This document shows, piece after piece, positions 47,197 to 57,807 of a stretch of 63,231 bases of DNA. How positions within the stretch are numbered: the stretch's first letter is position 1; each line of letters opens with the position of its first letter. This DNA comes from Bradyrhizobium sp. WSM1743 (GTDB lineage: Bacteria > Pseudomonadota > Alphaproteobacteria > Rhizobiales > Xanthobacteraceae). The stretch covers positions 1 to 63,231 of the forward strand of contig NZ_AXAZ01000048.1 of assembly GCF_000473065.1 (NCBI RefSeq). Direction: 5' to 3'. The position numbers and the translations under genes were made by a program. The notes beneath the pieces were generated by a model, which worked only from the letters and a program-made list of their open reading frames with translations, made no database searches and had not been told where the DNA came from.

Positions 47197-49047
47197 ATGG
47201 GCGCGCTACGGTTTTTTGGTTTGTTCATTTTTGCTGTCTGGATCGGCTGCGGATGGGCACACGCCGAGCGCCGCGTCGCGCTGGTCATCGGCAATTCCGC
47301 CTATAAGAGCGTGGCCAGGCTGACCAACCCGGTGAACGATGCCTCCCTGGTCGGCGGCATGTTCAAGAAAGCCGGGTTCGACACTGTGGATGTCAAGCTC
47401 GACCTCAGCGTCGTCGACATGCGCAAGGCGCTGCGTGAGTTCGGGACCAAGGCGCGCGAGGCCGATGTCGCGGTGATCTATTATGCCGGCCACGGCATCG
47501 AGCTGGACGGCAACAATTATCTCATTCCAACCGACGCTGCGCTGGAAACCGACACCGACGTCTTCGACGAGGCTTTTCCGCTCGATCGGGTGTTGTTCGC
47601 CATCGAGCCGGCCAAGCAGCTCCGCCTCGTCATCCTCGATGCCTGCCGCGACAACCCGTTCGCCAAGACGATGAAGCGCACCGTTGCATCGCGCGCCATT
47701 GGCCGCGGCCTCGCCAAGGTCGAGCCGACCAGCCCGAACACCATGGTCGCCTTTGCGGCCAAGGCCGGTTCGACCGCCTCCGACGGCGACTCCAAAAACA
47801 GTCCGTTTGCCGCAGCGCTGGTCGAGCGGCTGCCGACGCCCGGGCTCGACCTGCGCAAGGCGTTCGGCTTCGTCCGCGACGACGTTCTCAAGAACACCGG
47901 CTACAAGCAGGAGCCTTATGTTTATGGCTCGCTGGGCGGAGACGATGTGTCGCTGGTTGCGGCGAAGCCTGTCGTGGCCGGCCCCCAGCCAAACCCCGAC
48001 AGCGAAATCCGGCGCGACTACGAACTGGCGCTTCAGCTCGGGACCCGTGACGGATGGACAGCCTTCCTCAACCGCTTTCCGGGCGGTTTCTATGCCGATC
48101 TTGCCAAAGGCCAGTTGAACAAAATCACCGCCGAAGAAAGCCGCGCGGCCGCCGCCGACAAGGCGCGCCAGGCTGAGGAAGCAAAGGAGCGGCTCGCCGC
48201 CGAGCGCGCCACCAAGGCCGAGCAGGAGAAGGCGGCGGCCGCGGCTAAAGCAGCCGAGGAGAGGCGTCTCGCTGCCGAGAAGGCCAAGCAGATCGAGGAG
48301 GCCAAGGCGGCCGCAGCCGAACAACGCCGGAAGGAAGCCGAGGCCGCCGCAGCGAAGGCGCTGGCTGACAAGCAAGCGGCCGAGAACGCGCTTGCCGAGA
48401 AACTCGCGAGCGACAAGGCCGCCGCCGAGCTGGCCGCCAAGCAAGCTGCCGAGAAACAAGCCTCTGCCAACGCAGAGCAGAAGGTCGCGGCGATCGCGCC
48501 CTCCTCAACCGCGCCGTCGCTATCGCCGCAGGAGATGACGAAGCTGGTGCAGGCGGAGCTCCGCCGCGTCGGCTGTCTGACAGCTTCGGCAGACGGCGAT
48601 TGGAATGCGTCGTCACAACGTTCGCTGACGCTGTTCAACAAATATGCCGGCACCAAGTTCGACGCCAAGCTCGCCAGCTTCGACGCGCTGGACGCGCTCA
48701 AGGCCAAGCCGGGCCGCGTCTGTCCGCTGGTCTGCGACCGCGGCTTCAGGGCCGATGGCGACGCCTGCGTCAAGATCACCTGCCGCGCCGGCTATCGCGT
48801 CAATGACGACAATGAATGCGAGAAGGTGCAGGAGAAGAACACGGTCGCCACGCGCGACAATAGCGCCACACGTGATGCAGAGCGCAAGAAGGCCGAGTCT
48901 GCTCCATCCAAGCCGCAGTCGAGCGGACAAATCGTATGCAACAGTGCCGGCTGCCGACCCGTATCCAAAGGTTGTCGATTGGAGTTTCGCAGGGGCGGCG
49001 GCAATGCCAATACCCACACCGGCGAGAGTGTTGAAGTTTGCAACTAA
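47197..49047 (+). CDS. Secreted caspase-family (peptidase C14) protein with coiled coil and Cys-rich C terminus
   Basis: A 616-residue protein with signal peptide (residues 1-23, ending AHA), a caspase p20-like domain (RVALVIGNSAYKSVARLTNP start; catalytic His in YYAGHGIELDG at residue 99 and Cys in LVILDACRDNPF at residue 150), a long Ala/Lys/Glu-rich coiled-coil segment (about 310-425, with repeated AAEKAK and EEAKAAAAEQRR units), and a C-terminal region with six or more cysteines (VCPLVCDRGF, ITCRAGYRV). Bacterial members of this family (orthocaspases, EACC1-type proteases) have varied roles; the substrate here is unknown. Runs alone on the plus strand. Confidence 0.88.
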   Translation: MGALRFFGLFIFAVWIGCGWAHAERRVALVIGNSAYKSVARLTNPVNDASLVGGMFKKAGFDTVDVKLDLSVVDMRKALREFGTKAREADVAVIYYAGHGIELDGNNYLIPTDAALETDTDVFDEAFPLDRVLFAIEPAKQLRLVILDACRDNPFAKTMKRTVASRAIGRGLAKVEPTSPNTMVAFAAKAGSTASDGDSKNSPFAAALVERLPTPGLDLRKAFGFVRDDVLKNTGYKQEPYVYGSLGGDDVSLVAAKPVVAGPQPNPDSEIRRDYELALQLGTRDGWTAFLNRFPGGFYADLAKGQLNKITAEESRAAAADKARQAEEAKERLAAERATKAEQEKAAAAAKAAEERRLAAEKAKQIEEAKAAAAEQRRKEAEAAAAKALADKQAAENALAEKLASDKAAAELAAKQAAEKQASANAEQKVAAIAPSSTAPSLSPQEMTKLVQAELRRVGCLTASADGDWNASSQRSLTLFNKYAGTKFDAKLASFDALDALKAKPGRVCPLVCDRGFRADGDACVKITCRAGYRVNDDNECEKVQEKNTVATRDNSATRDAERKKAESAPSKPQSSGQIVCNSAGCRPVSKGCRLEFRRGGGNANTHTGESVEVCN

Positions 49048-49194
49048 GCCAGTACGCTCCCTGGATGTTTCGGATCTTCTAATTGGCTGCTTTTGGAAAA
49101 CAGGAGTGGGACTGCCCCGCGGAAATTGTCAGGGAAATGTCCTCCCTCGCCGCCATGGTCGGCGCGGCAGCCTGCTTCGTTGCGTGAGCGAGTG

Positions 49195-49271
49195 TGGTGG
49201 GCGGTCACGGATTCGAACCGCGGACCGTCTCTGTGGAAACGAGATGCTCTAACCAACTGAGCTAACCGCCT
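49195..49271 (-). tRNA. Degenerate tRNA-Val copy with UCC anticodon (probable tRNA pseudogene)
   Basis: Read on the minus strand, 77 bases including CCA fold as a cloverleaf nearly identical to the tRNA-Val at 49977-50053. Differences: base 1 is A, giving an A-C mismatch with base 72; the anticodon is TCC in place of TAC; base 39 is A, leaving a G-A mismatch in the anticodon stem; and there are single changes in the D loop and variable loop. A true tRNA-Gly(UCC) would have a different body. A73 and the Val-like body argue that this copy is non-functional or misdecoding. Confidence 0.75.
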
Positions 49272-49414
49272 GTCGTAGATATCACCGGACCCGGCGCAGC
49301 GTGTCTCACCTGTGCGCATTGCGGCCGCATTGGTTTCACCGAACGGCCACATCGGAATCAGACGACAACCAGATTTCGTGGATAGTGTTTCCAGGTTGCT
49401 CACCTTGGAAAGGC

Positions 49415-49774
49415 ATGACCATGCGCAGCTTCATGGCACCCCTCATCATCGCAACCCTCTCCTTCGGGACGCCGACTTTCGTGCAGGCGCAAGGAACATC
49501 GTCGCAACCGGGAGCGGAATCGCCGGCCGCGCAGGGCACCGTCATCCGCCAGATTCAGGTCGTGGACATTAAGGACCTGCAACCAGCGGTGCGCTCGAAG
49601 GTCGATGAAATCGTCGCACAGACAAGCGATGACGATATTCAATCGCTCCGGAAAACGATTGACGCGACTCCCCAGGCGGCCTCCGCGCTCAAGGCGAAGG
49701 GTCTGACCTCGTCCCAGGTCGTTGCGATCAACATTGCCGAAGGCGTCCTGACACTATTCACCAAGACGGCCTGA
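49415..49774 (+). CDS. Small exported protein, 119 aa, unknown
   Basis: From the ATG at 49415 (MTMRSFMAPLIIATLSFGT; GGAAAGG upstream) the product has a signal peptide ending near FVQAQ, then a soluble part with alternating polar and hydrophobic residues (VVDIKDLQPAVRSKVDEIVAQ; ALKAKGLTSSQVVAINIAEGV). No cysteine or known motif. It lies between the two tRNA-Val copies. Family not recognised. Confidence 0.7.
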   Translation: MTMRSFMAPLIIATLSFGTPTFVQAQGTSSQPGAESPAAQGTVIRQIQVVDIKDLQPAVRSKVDEIVAQTSDDDIQSLRKTIDATPQAASALKAKGLTSSQVVAINIAEGVLTLFTKTA

Positions 49775-49976
49775 TACTTCCGTCAGGAATGACGCGCCAC
49801 TGTGGGGCACGTGACGTCCCCACGGTGGTCCTTGGCATGCCCGGTCGAGATTTGCTGGGTGATATGCCCTTCGAACGAACCAGCCAGCCGCGGACCGAAT
49901 GGAGGGCTTTGCGCTGAAGCCATGCTCCAATTGGCCGCCCGGCATGGCAGCATGCTTGGCCCCGCAAAGCGAAGAG

Positions 49977-50053
49977 TGGTGGGCGGTCACGGATTCGAAC
50001 CGCGGACCCTCTCGGTGTAAACGAGATGCTCTAACCAGCTGAGCTAACCGCCC
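49977..50053 (-). tRNA. tRNA-Val (TAC)
   Basis: The 77-base gene on the minus strand includes the encoded CCA. Acceptor arms GGGCGGT and ACCGCCC pair perfectly; the anticodon loop TTTACAC gives TAC; the anticodon stem TCTCG/CGAGA is perfect; the T arm carries GGTTCGAATCC. Discriminator base A, as expected for Val. Confidence 0.96.
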
Positions 50054-50116
50054 TCGCCGCCTCTTTAGCCCTACGGGCCCCGAACCGGCAAGACCCCAGC
50101 TCAAACGACTTGGGCC

Positions 50117-50521
50117 TCAATCCTGCGGCCTGCCCGGCAGCAGCGGCACGGTATCGATCCACACCGCCGCCGACTGGCACCAGATCTGCCAGCTGGGGCG
50201 CAGCGCGTTGCGCTGGCGGATGCTGCCCCAGCGGATGCCCCAATCATCGGCCTGGTCGCCCTCGCCGCTCGTGAACAGCGGGGAACCGCAATCGGCGCAG
50301 AAGTGCTGGAAACGCATCCGGCCGTTGTCGCCGCGCTTGCCGTAGATTTTTGGCGTGCCGCCGGTCAGGCGGACATCGGTCCCGGAACAGACCGCCGTCA
50401 CGCGGAACGGCGAGCCGGTCAACGTCTGGCAATCGGTGCAATGGCACACCGAGACCGCCTCGGGATCGATCTCGGCCTCAAAGGTGATCTTCCCGCAATG
50501 GCATTGTCCGTCGATCTGCAT
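50117..50521 (-). CDS. GFA family (glutathione-dependent formaldehyde-activating/CENP-V-like) zinc protein
   Basis: The 134-residue product shows the zinc-binding cysteine pattern of the family: QCHCGKITFEAE, VCHCTDCQTLTGSPF and HFCADCGSPLF. Members bind zinc, and some react with glutathione adducts; most have no confirmed substrate. It is a single gene on the minus strand between tRNA-Val and the lon terminator. Confidence 0.88.
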   Translation of the reverse strand: MQIDGQCHCGKITFEAEIDPEAVSVCHCTDCQTLTGSPFRVTAVCSGTDVRLTGGTPKIYGKRGDNGRMRFQHFCADCGSPLFTSGEGDQADDWGIRWGSIRQRNALRPSWQIWCQSAAVWIDTVPLLPGRPQD

Positions 50522-50535
50522 GGCCAGCCTCGAAC

Positions 50536-50562
50536 AAAAACGGCGCCCGAAGGCGCCGTTTT
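50536..50562 (-). terminator. Bidirectional intrinsic terminator after lon
   Basis: ACGGCGCC (50540-50547), loop CGAA, GGCGCCGT (50552-50559), with five As on the left and TTTT on the right, so it can end transcription on both strands. On the minus strand it lies 19 bases after the lon stop. Confidence 0.9.
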
Positions 50563-50580
50563 ATCATCTTTCGCTCGAGA

Positions 50581-53004
<2,424 letters not shown>

Positions 53005-53327
53005 GGCCTTTTCCTTTTGCTTTGCCCCCTTGCACGCAGCCCGCTGATCATGCGCAACCGCCACAAGGTGCCGAGGTGATCCGCAAGACCGGTATGTCCT
53101 CTACGAGTTGGACCGGCTCGCCGGATCGGAACTGAGGCGAATCTTGAAGAGAATTTTCGCTCGCCCGCCGACATTAGGTGGCTATCGACCCGGGGGGTGT
53201 CAAGTCACTGAAAAACGCGCGCCATCAGGCGCTTACGCACGCAATAAGCGACGCAACACCGGCTGCGGAAATACCAGTTCCGCAGCCCACATTGAGGAGA
53301 CAATTGGAGCGTTCCAGCGCCGCCAGA
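53005..53327. other. Intergenic region between clpX and lon
   Basis: 323 bases with no supported gene. It holds the lon promoter region on the minus strand, where no consensus is obvious, and a perfect 10-base stem-loop at 53261-53287 (GGCTGCGGAA, seven-base loop, TTCCGCAGCC). On the minus strand this hairpin lies 40 bases after the clpX stop; it lacks a good T-run, so it may be a weak terminator or an mRNA 3' stabiliser. Confidence 0.5.
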
Positions 53328-54599
53328 TCAGGCGCTGGCGTTCTCGACGGCGCGATCGGATCGATCGGCGTAGATGTAGAGCGGACGCGCCGTTCCTTCC
53401 ACCACTTCGCGGGAAATCACGACTTCTTCCACACCTTCCAGGCCCGGCAGGTCGAACATGGTCTCGAGCAGGATCGCCTCGAGGATCGAACGCAGGCCCC
53501 GCGCGCCGGTCTTGCGCTCGATCGCCTTGCGGGCGACCGCGCCAAGCGCCTCGTCGGCGAAGGTCAGCTCGATGTTCTCCATCTCGAACAGCCGCTGGTA
53601 CTGTTTCACCAGCGCGTTCTTCGGCTCCGTGAGGATCTTCTTCAGCGAGGTCTCATCGAGGTCCTCGAGCGTCGCCACGACCGGCAGACGGCCGACGAAT
53701 TCGGGGATGAGGCCATACTTCAGGAGGTCCTCAGGCTCGACGTGACGGAAAATCTCGCCGGTACGGCGATCCTCCGGCGCGAGCACCTGGGCGCCGAAGC
53801 CGATCGAGGTCGACCGTCCGCGTGCCGAGATGATCTTCTCGAGACCGGCGAAAGCGCCGCCGCAGATGAACAGGATGTTGGTGGTATCCACCTGCAGGAA
53901 CTCCTGCTGCGGATGCTTGCGGCCGCCTTGCGGCGGGACCGAAGCCACCGTGCCTTCCATGATCTTCAGCAGCGCCTGCTGCACGCCCTCGCCCGACACG
54001 TCGCGCGTGATCGAGGGGTTGTCGGACTTCCGGCTGATCTTGTCGATTTCGTCGATGTAGACGATACCGCGCTGGGCGCGCTCGACATTGTAGTCGGCGG
54101 CCTGGAGCAGCTTCAGGATGATGTTCTCGACGTCCTCGCCGACATAGCCGGCTTCGGTCAGCGTCGTCGCATCCGCCATCGTGAACGGCACGTCCAGGAT
54201 GCGGGCGAGCGTCTGCGCGAGCAGCGTCTTGCCCGAGCCGGTCGGACCGATCAGCAGGATGTTCGACTTCGCGAGCTCGACGTCGTTGTGCTTGGTCTGG
54301 TGGTTGAGACGCTTGTAGTGGTTGTGCACCGCGACAGACAGGACCTTCTTCGCATGGCTCTGGCCGATCACGTAATCGTCCAGCACCTTGCAGATTTCCT
54401 TCGGCGTCGGAATGCCGTCGCGCGACTTGACCAGCGAGGACTTGTTCTCCTCGCGGATGATATCCATGCAGAGCTCGACGCACTCGTCGCAGATGAAGAC
54501 CGTGGGGCCCGCGATCAGTTTGCGGACTTCGTGCTGGCTCTTGCCGCAGAACGAGCAATATAGCGTGTTCTTGGAGTCGCTCGTGCCGACCTTACTCAT
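53328..54599 (-). CDS. clpX: ATP-dependent Clp protease ATP-binding subunit ClpX
   Basis: The unfoldase partner of ClpP, 423 residues. It has the N-terminal zinc domain (YCSFCGKSQHEVRKL then FICDECVELC), Walker A GPTGSGKTLLAQTLA, Walker B VYIDEIDKIS and the IGF-type ClpP-binding loop region (TSIGFGAQV). It starts at the ATG at 54599 behind GGAGACAGG. Gene order on the minus strand is tig, clpP, clpX, lon. Confidence 0.97.
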   Translation of the reverse strand: MSKVGTSDSKNTLYCSFCGKSQHEVRKLIAGPTVFICDECVELCMDIIREENKSSLVKSRDGIPTPKEICKVLDDYVIGQSHAKKVLSVAVHNHYKRLNHQTKHNDVELAKSNILLIGPTGSGKTLLAQTLARILDVPFTMADATTLTEAGYVGEDVENIILKLLQAADYNVERAQRGIVYIDEIDKISRKSDNPSITRDVSGEGVQQALLKIMEGTVASVPPQGGRKHPQQEFLQVDTTNILFICGGAFAGLEKIISARGRSTSIGFGAQVLAPEDRRTGEIFRHVEPEDLLKYGLIPEFVGRLPVVATLEDLDETSLKKILTEPKNALVKQYQRLFEMENIELTFADEALGAVARKAIERKTGARGLRSILEAILLETMFDLPGLEGVEEVVISREVVEGTARPLYIYADRSDRAVENASA

Positions 54600-55018
54600 T
54601 CCTGTCTCCGTCCGCGGTTCGATCCCGTTCCGCTCGATCGCTCCATTCCGACACGATGGCCGGGATGAAGCTTAAGTAGAGCAAATTCCGTACCAATAAA
54701 GACCCTACGCATTACATCCGTTGCGAATCACGGTCACTCGATTCTCCGCGATCATAGCCGATCAAGCGTAGCCAACCATGCTGTCACCCGACTATCAAGA
54801 ATTCGCTAATCGGGGGTCGCCGGCTACCCGTGACAATACCGTGATTTCCGGACTTGGCACGGGCCAAAGTTATCGAAATCACCCCGGCGTTGCGGGATTG
54901 CCACGAAAAACAAGCACGAAAGCGGAACTTTCTGCTTGTCGCAGCGCGCAAAACCACGTTTTGCGACGCGCGCACCCGCGCGGAGCCGAGGGATCGCCGT
55001 GATGATGCCCCAGTAGTG
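54600..55018. other. Intergenic region between clpP and clpX
   Basis: 419 bases without a supported gene. Any independent clpX promoter must lie here on the minus strand, but I see no clear consensus. Short open frames of 60-75 codons on both strands have no ribosome sites. Confidence 0.45.
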
Positions 55019-55654
55019 CTACGGGGCTTTCGCCGGCACTGGCTCCTCGGCGCGCTTGTCGATGACCTTGTCGACCAGGCCGAACTCCTTGGCGTCGTTC
55101 GCGGTCAGGAACTTGTCGCGCTCCAGCGCGTCCTCGATCGACTTGTAGGTCTGGCCGGTGTGCTTCACGTAGATCTCGTTAAGCCGCTTCTTCAGGTTCA
55201 GGATTTCCTGGGCGTGCAGCATGATGTCGGTGGCCTGGCCCTGGAAGCCGCCGGAGGGCTGGTGCACCATGATGCGCGCGTTCGGCAGCGAGAAGCGCAT
55301 GTCCCTCTCGCCGGCGGCGAGCAGCAGCGAGCCCATCGAGGCCGCCTGCCCCGTGCACAGCGTCGAGACCGGCGGGCGGATGAACTGCATGGTATCGTAG
55401 ATCGCAAGGCCCGACGTCACCACGCCGCCCGGCGAGTTGATGTACATCGAGATTTCCTTCTTCGGATTTTCCGCCTCGAGGAACAAGAGCTGCGCGACGA
55501 TCAGCGTCGACATGCCGTCCTCGACCGGGCCGGTCACGAAGATGATGCGCTCCTTCAGGAGGCGCGAGAAAATGTCGTAGGCGCGCTCGCCACGGTTGGT
55601 CTGCTCGACCACCATGGGCACGAGGTTCATGTAAGTTTCAACCGGATCGCGCAT
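55019..55654 (-). CDS. clpP: ATP-dependent Clp protease proteolytic subunit
   Basis: A serine protease forming the ClpXP chamber, 211 residues. The catalytic triad is visible: Ser106 in GQAASMGSLL, His131 in MVHQPSGGFQG and Asp180 in ALERDKFLT. The LNEIYVKHTGQ segment is typical. Start ATG at 55654. Confidence 0.97.
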   Translation of the reverse strand: MRDPVETYMNLVPMVVEQTNRGERAYDIFSRLLKERIIFVTGPVEDGMSTLIVAQLLFLEAENPKKEISMYINSPGGVVTSGLAIYDTMQFIRPPVSTLCTGQAASMGSLLLAAGERDMRFSLPNARIMVHQPSGGFQGQATDIMLHAQEILNLKKRLNEIYVKHTGQTYKSIEDALERDKFLTANDAKEFGLVDKVIDKRAEEPVPAKAP

Positions 55655-55861
55655 GAGTCACCTAGGGTTTTCGGAGACGGACATCGCCGGGCCTGGCCGC
55701 CAGTTTGGCTGGATGTGCCGGAAGGGCGGATGGACGTCCCGTGATGCAGGAACTTGGTAGAGGTAGAACGCGTAGCGACAGATATAGCCCAATTCGCGCC
55801 TGACAAGTGTGGAGCGCATTAAGGCTTAATCCGTTGGGGAGTTGAAGCTGATTCGCACAAG

Positions 55862-55900
55862 GAGGCCCAGCCGGCCATCTGGCTAGCTTGGGCCTCTTTC
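55862..55900. terminator. Hairpin between tig and clpP, possible terminator
   Basis: Outer arms GAGGCCCA and TGGGCCTC with an inner GCC/GGC pairing and a bulge. It is followed by TTTC on the plus strand only. On the minus strand it would lie about 130 bases after tig, without a T-run. Its function is uncertain. Confidence 0.35.
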
Positions 55901-55925
55901 CTGATCATCCTTAATAGAAGGCTGT

Positions 55926-56029
55926 CCTAGGGCCCCGTTCCGATGGAATCGGAAAGGGCTCTAGCTTCAATTTTGGCGCGTTTCTCTTCACGCGAACCGG
56001 TGTCCACTTCCCTCGAAAACGCTCTAGAG
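55926..56029. repeat. Dispersed repeat abutting the end of tig (TCTAG-bounded)
   Basis: The element starts CCTAGGGCCCCGTTCCGAT and includes two small hairpins, TTCCGAT-GGA-ATCGGAA and CGCGT-TTCTCTTC-ACGCG, the phrase GCGAACCGGTGTCCACTTC, and ends AACGCTCTAGAG. I recognise this phrase from intergenic repeats in Bradyrhizobium genomes. Only one copy is in this window, so the repeat call relies on recall. It ends 3 bases before the tig stop codon. Confidence 0.55.
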
Positions 56030-56032
56030 CCT

Positions 56033-57394
56033 TCAGGCTGCGGTCTTTTCCGCGTCGTCGTCCTTGTAGAGATCCTCGCGCGAGACCTTCTTCTCGGTCA
56101 CGTTGGCGAGCTCGAGGATGAAGTCGACGACCTTGTCCTCGTAGATCGGCGCACGAAGCTGGGCCAGCGCCTGGGCGTTGTTGCGGTAATAGTCCCAGAC
56201 CTCCTTCTCGCGGCCGGGCATCGAGCGCGCGCGCTCGATCACGGCGCGGCCGACCTCGTCGTCGGTCACGGTGATCTTGTTCTTCTCGCCGATCTCGGAG
56301 AGCACGAGGCCGAGCCGCACGCGGCGATCGGCGATCTTGCGGTACTCTTCCTTCGCCTTGTCCTCGGTGGTGTCCTCGTCGGCAAAGGTCTTGCCGGCGG
56401 AGTCCATCTCGGCCTTGACCGAGTTCCACATCAGATTGAACTCCTCGTCGACCAGCGAGGGCGGCGCCTCGAAGCGATGCGCCTCGTCGAGGCGGTCGAG
56501 CAGCGCGCGCTTGACGCGCTGGCGCGTCGCAGTGGCGAACTCGGCGGTCAGGCGCTCGCGCGCGGCTTCCTTGAGCTTGTCCAGCGATTCCAGGCCGAGC
56601 GACTTGGCGAACTCGTCGTCGATCGCAAGGTCCTGCGGCGCCTCGATCAGGGTCGCGGAGGTCTCGAACTCGGCGGGCTGGCCGGCCAGCTTGTCGTTCA
56701 TGTAGTTCTTGGGGAACGACACCTTCAGTGTGCGGGTCTCATTGGCGCCGATGCCGATGAGCTGCTCCTCGAAGCCGGGGATGAAGGTGTTGGAGCCGAT
56801 CACGACCTGGATGCCTTCGCCGGTGCCGCCCTCGAAGACTTCGCCGTTGATGCTGCCCTTGAAGTTGATGGTGACGCGATCGCCGGAGGCGGCCTTGGCG
56901 CCCTCGCCCTTGTCGGCAAAGGTGCGGTTGGAATCGGCAATGCGCTTGATCGCCTCATCGACGTCGACGTCGGAGACGTCGGCAACGGGCTTCTCGACCT
57001 GGAACGTCTTGAAGTCGGCGAGCGCGATCGCCGGCACCACCTCGATCGCGACCGTGTAGGTCAGATCGGTCTTGCCGCTCAGCAGCTCCTCGACGTCCTT
57101 CTGCTCCGTCGGCATGGTGATCTTCGGCTCGGTCGCGAGACGGAAGCCGCGCTCGGAGAACAGCTGCGTGTTGGTGTCGCGAATGGTCTGGTCGATGGTC
57201 TCGGCCATTACGGAGCGGCCGTAGACCTTCTTCAGGTGCGAGACCGGCACCTTGCCCGGACGGAAGCCGTTGATGCGGACCTTGTCCTTGAGGTCGACGA
57301 GCTTGGCGCCGGCCTTGGCATCGAGATCAGACGCGGGAACGCTGATCTTGAACTCGTGCTTCAAACCTTCCGAGAGGGTTTCTGTGACCTGCAT
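56033..57394 (-). CDS. tig: Trigger factor
   Basis: A ribosome-bound chaperone and prolyl isomerase, 453 residues. It begins with the ribosome-docking domain (MQVTETLSEGLKHEFKI; signature NGFRPGKVPVSHLKKVYG), the FKBP-type domain (ASGDRVTINFKGSINGEVFEGG ... IPGFEEQLIG) and a helical C-terminal domain ending in an acidic stretch. The ATG at 57394 was chosen; the frame is open another 72 codons upstream through the tRNA-Leu gene, which cannot be coding. Confidence 0.95.
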   Translation of the reverse strand: MQVTETLSEGLKHEFKISVPASDLDAKAGAKLVDLKDKVRINGFRPGKVPVSHLKKVYGRSVMAETIDQTIRDTNTQLFSERGFRLATEPKITMPTEQKDVEELLSGKTDLTYTVAIEVVPAIALADFKTFQVEKPVADVSDVDVDEAIKRIADSNRTFADKGEGAKAASGDRVTINFKGSINGEVFEGGTGEGIQVVIGSNTFIPGFEEQLIGIGANETRTLKVSFPKNYMNDKLAGQPAEFETSATLIEAPQDLAIDDEFAKSLGLESLDKLKEAARERLTAEFATATRQRVKRALLDRLDEAHRFEAPPSLVDEEFNLMWNSVKAEMDSAGKTFADEDTTEDKAKEEYRKIADRRVRLGLVLSEIGEKNKITVTDDEVGRAVIERARSMPGREKEVWDYYRNNAQALAQLRAPIYEDKVVDFILELANVTEKKVSREDLYKDDDAEKTAA

Positions 57395-57568
57395 GGCGTC
57401 CAATCTTCTTTTCGTTCGGTCCCGGCACGTCGCGCGTCGGGACGCTGTCATTAATCGATCCGGCGCGAGGCAAACGCCTCCACGCCGGTGGTTCATCGGA
57501 CCGCCTCCAGACGGACGAACATCCGCGCGGAAGCAGGTCTCGTAATCCGTGCAAACGCGACAAGCGCT

Positions 57569-57653
57569 TGGTGCGGGCGGAGGGACTCGAACCCCCACAA
57601 CTTTCGTCACTGGAACCTAAATCCAGCGCGTCTACCAGTTCCGCCACGCCCGC
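57569..57653 (-). tRNA. tRNA-Leu (TAG)
   Basis: An 85-base class II tRNA on the minus strand, CCA encoded. Acceptor arms GCGGGCG/CGCCCGC; anticodon stem CTGGA/TCCAG with loop TTTAGGT giving TAG; long variable arm; T arm GGGGTTCGAGTCC. Discriminator A. Confidence 0.96.
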
Positions 57654-57807
57654 GTGAATTTGCATCAAGACCGGCCGCGATGCCGCGGGCGGCCGGGCTT
57701 ATAGCATGCGCCTGACTGTTCGCAGCAAAAAAATGGCCTGATGGAGGCATGCTTCAAATAGGCACGGCGGCTGGACTTATCCAGCGCGGCGTGGTCGGGA
57801 TCGCACC

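Larger units (their letters stand above)
55655..56032. other. Intergenic region between tig and clpP
   Basis: 378 bases holding the clpP promoter region, a hairpin at 55862-55900 (GAGGCCCA and TGGGCCTC arms around an imperfect inner stem, then TTTCC on the plus strand) and the repeat at 55926-56029. No gene is supported. Confidence 0.5.
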
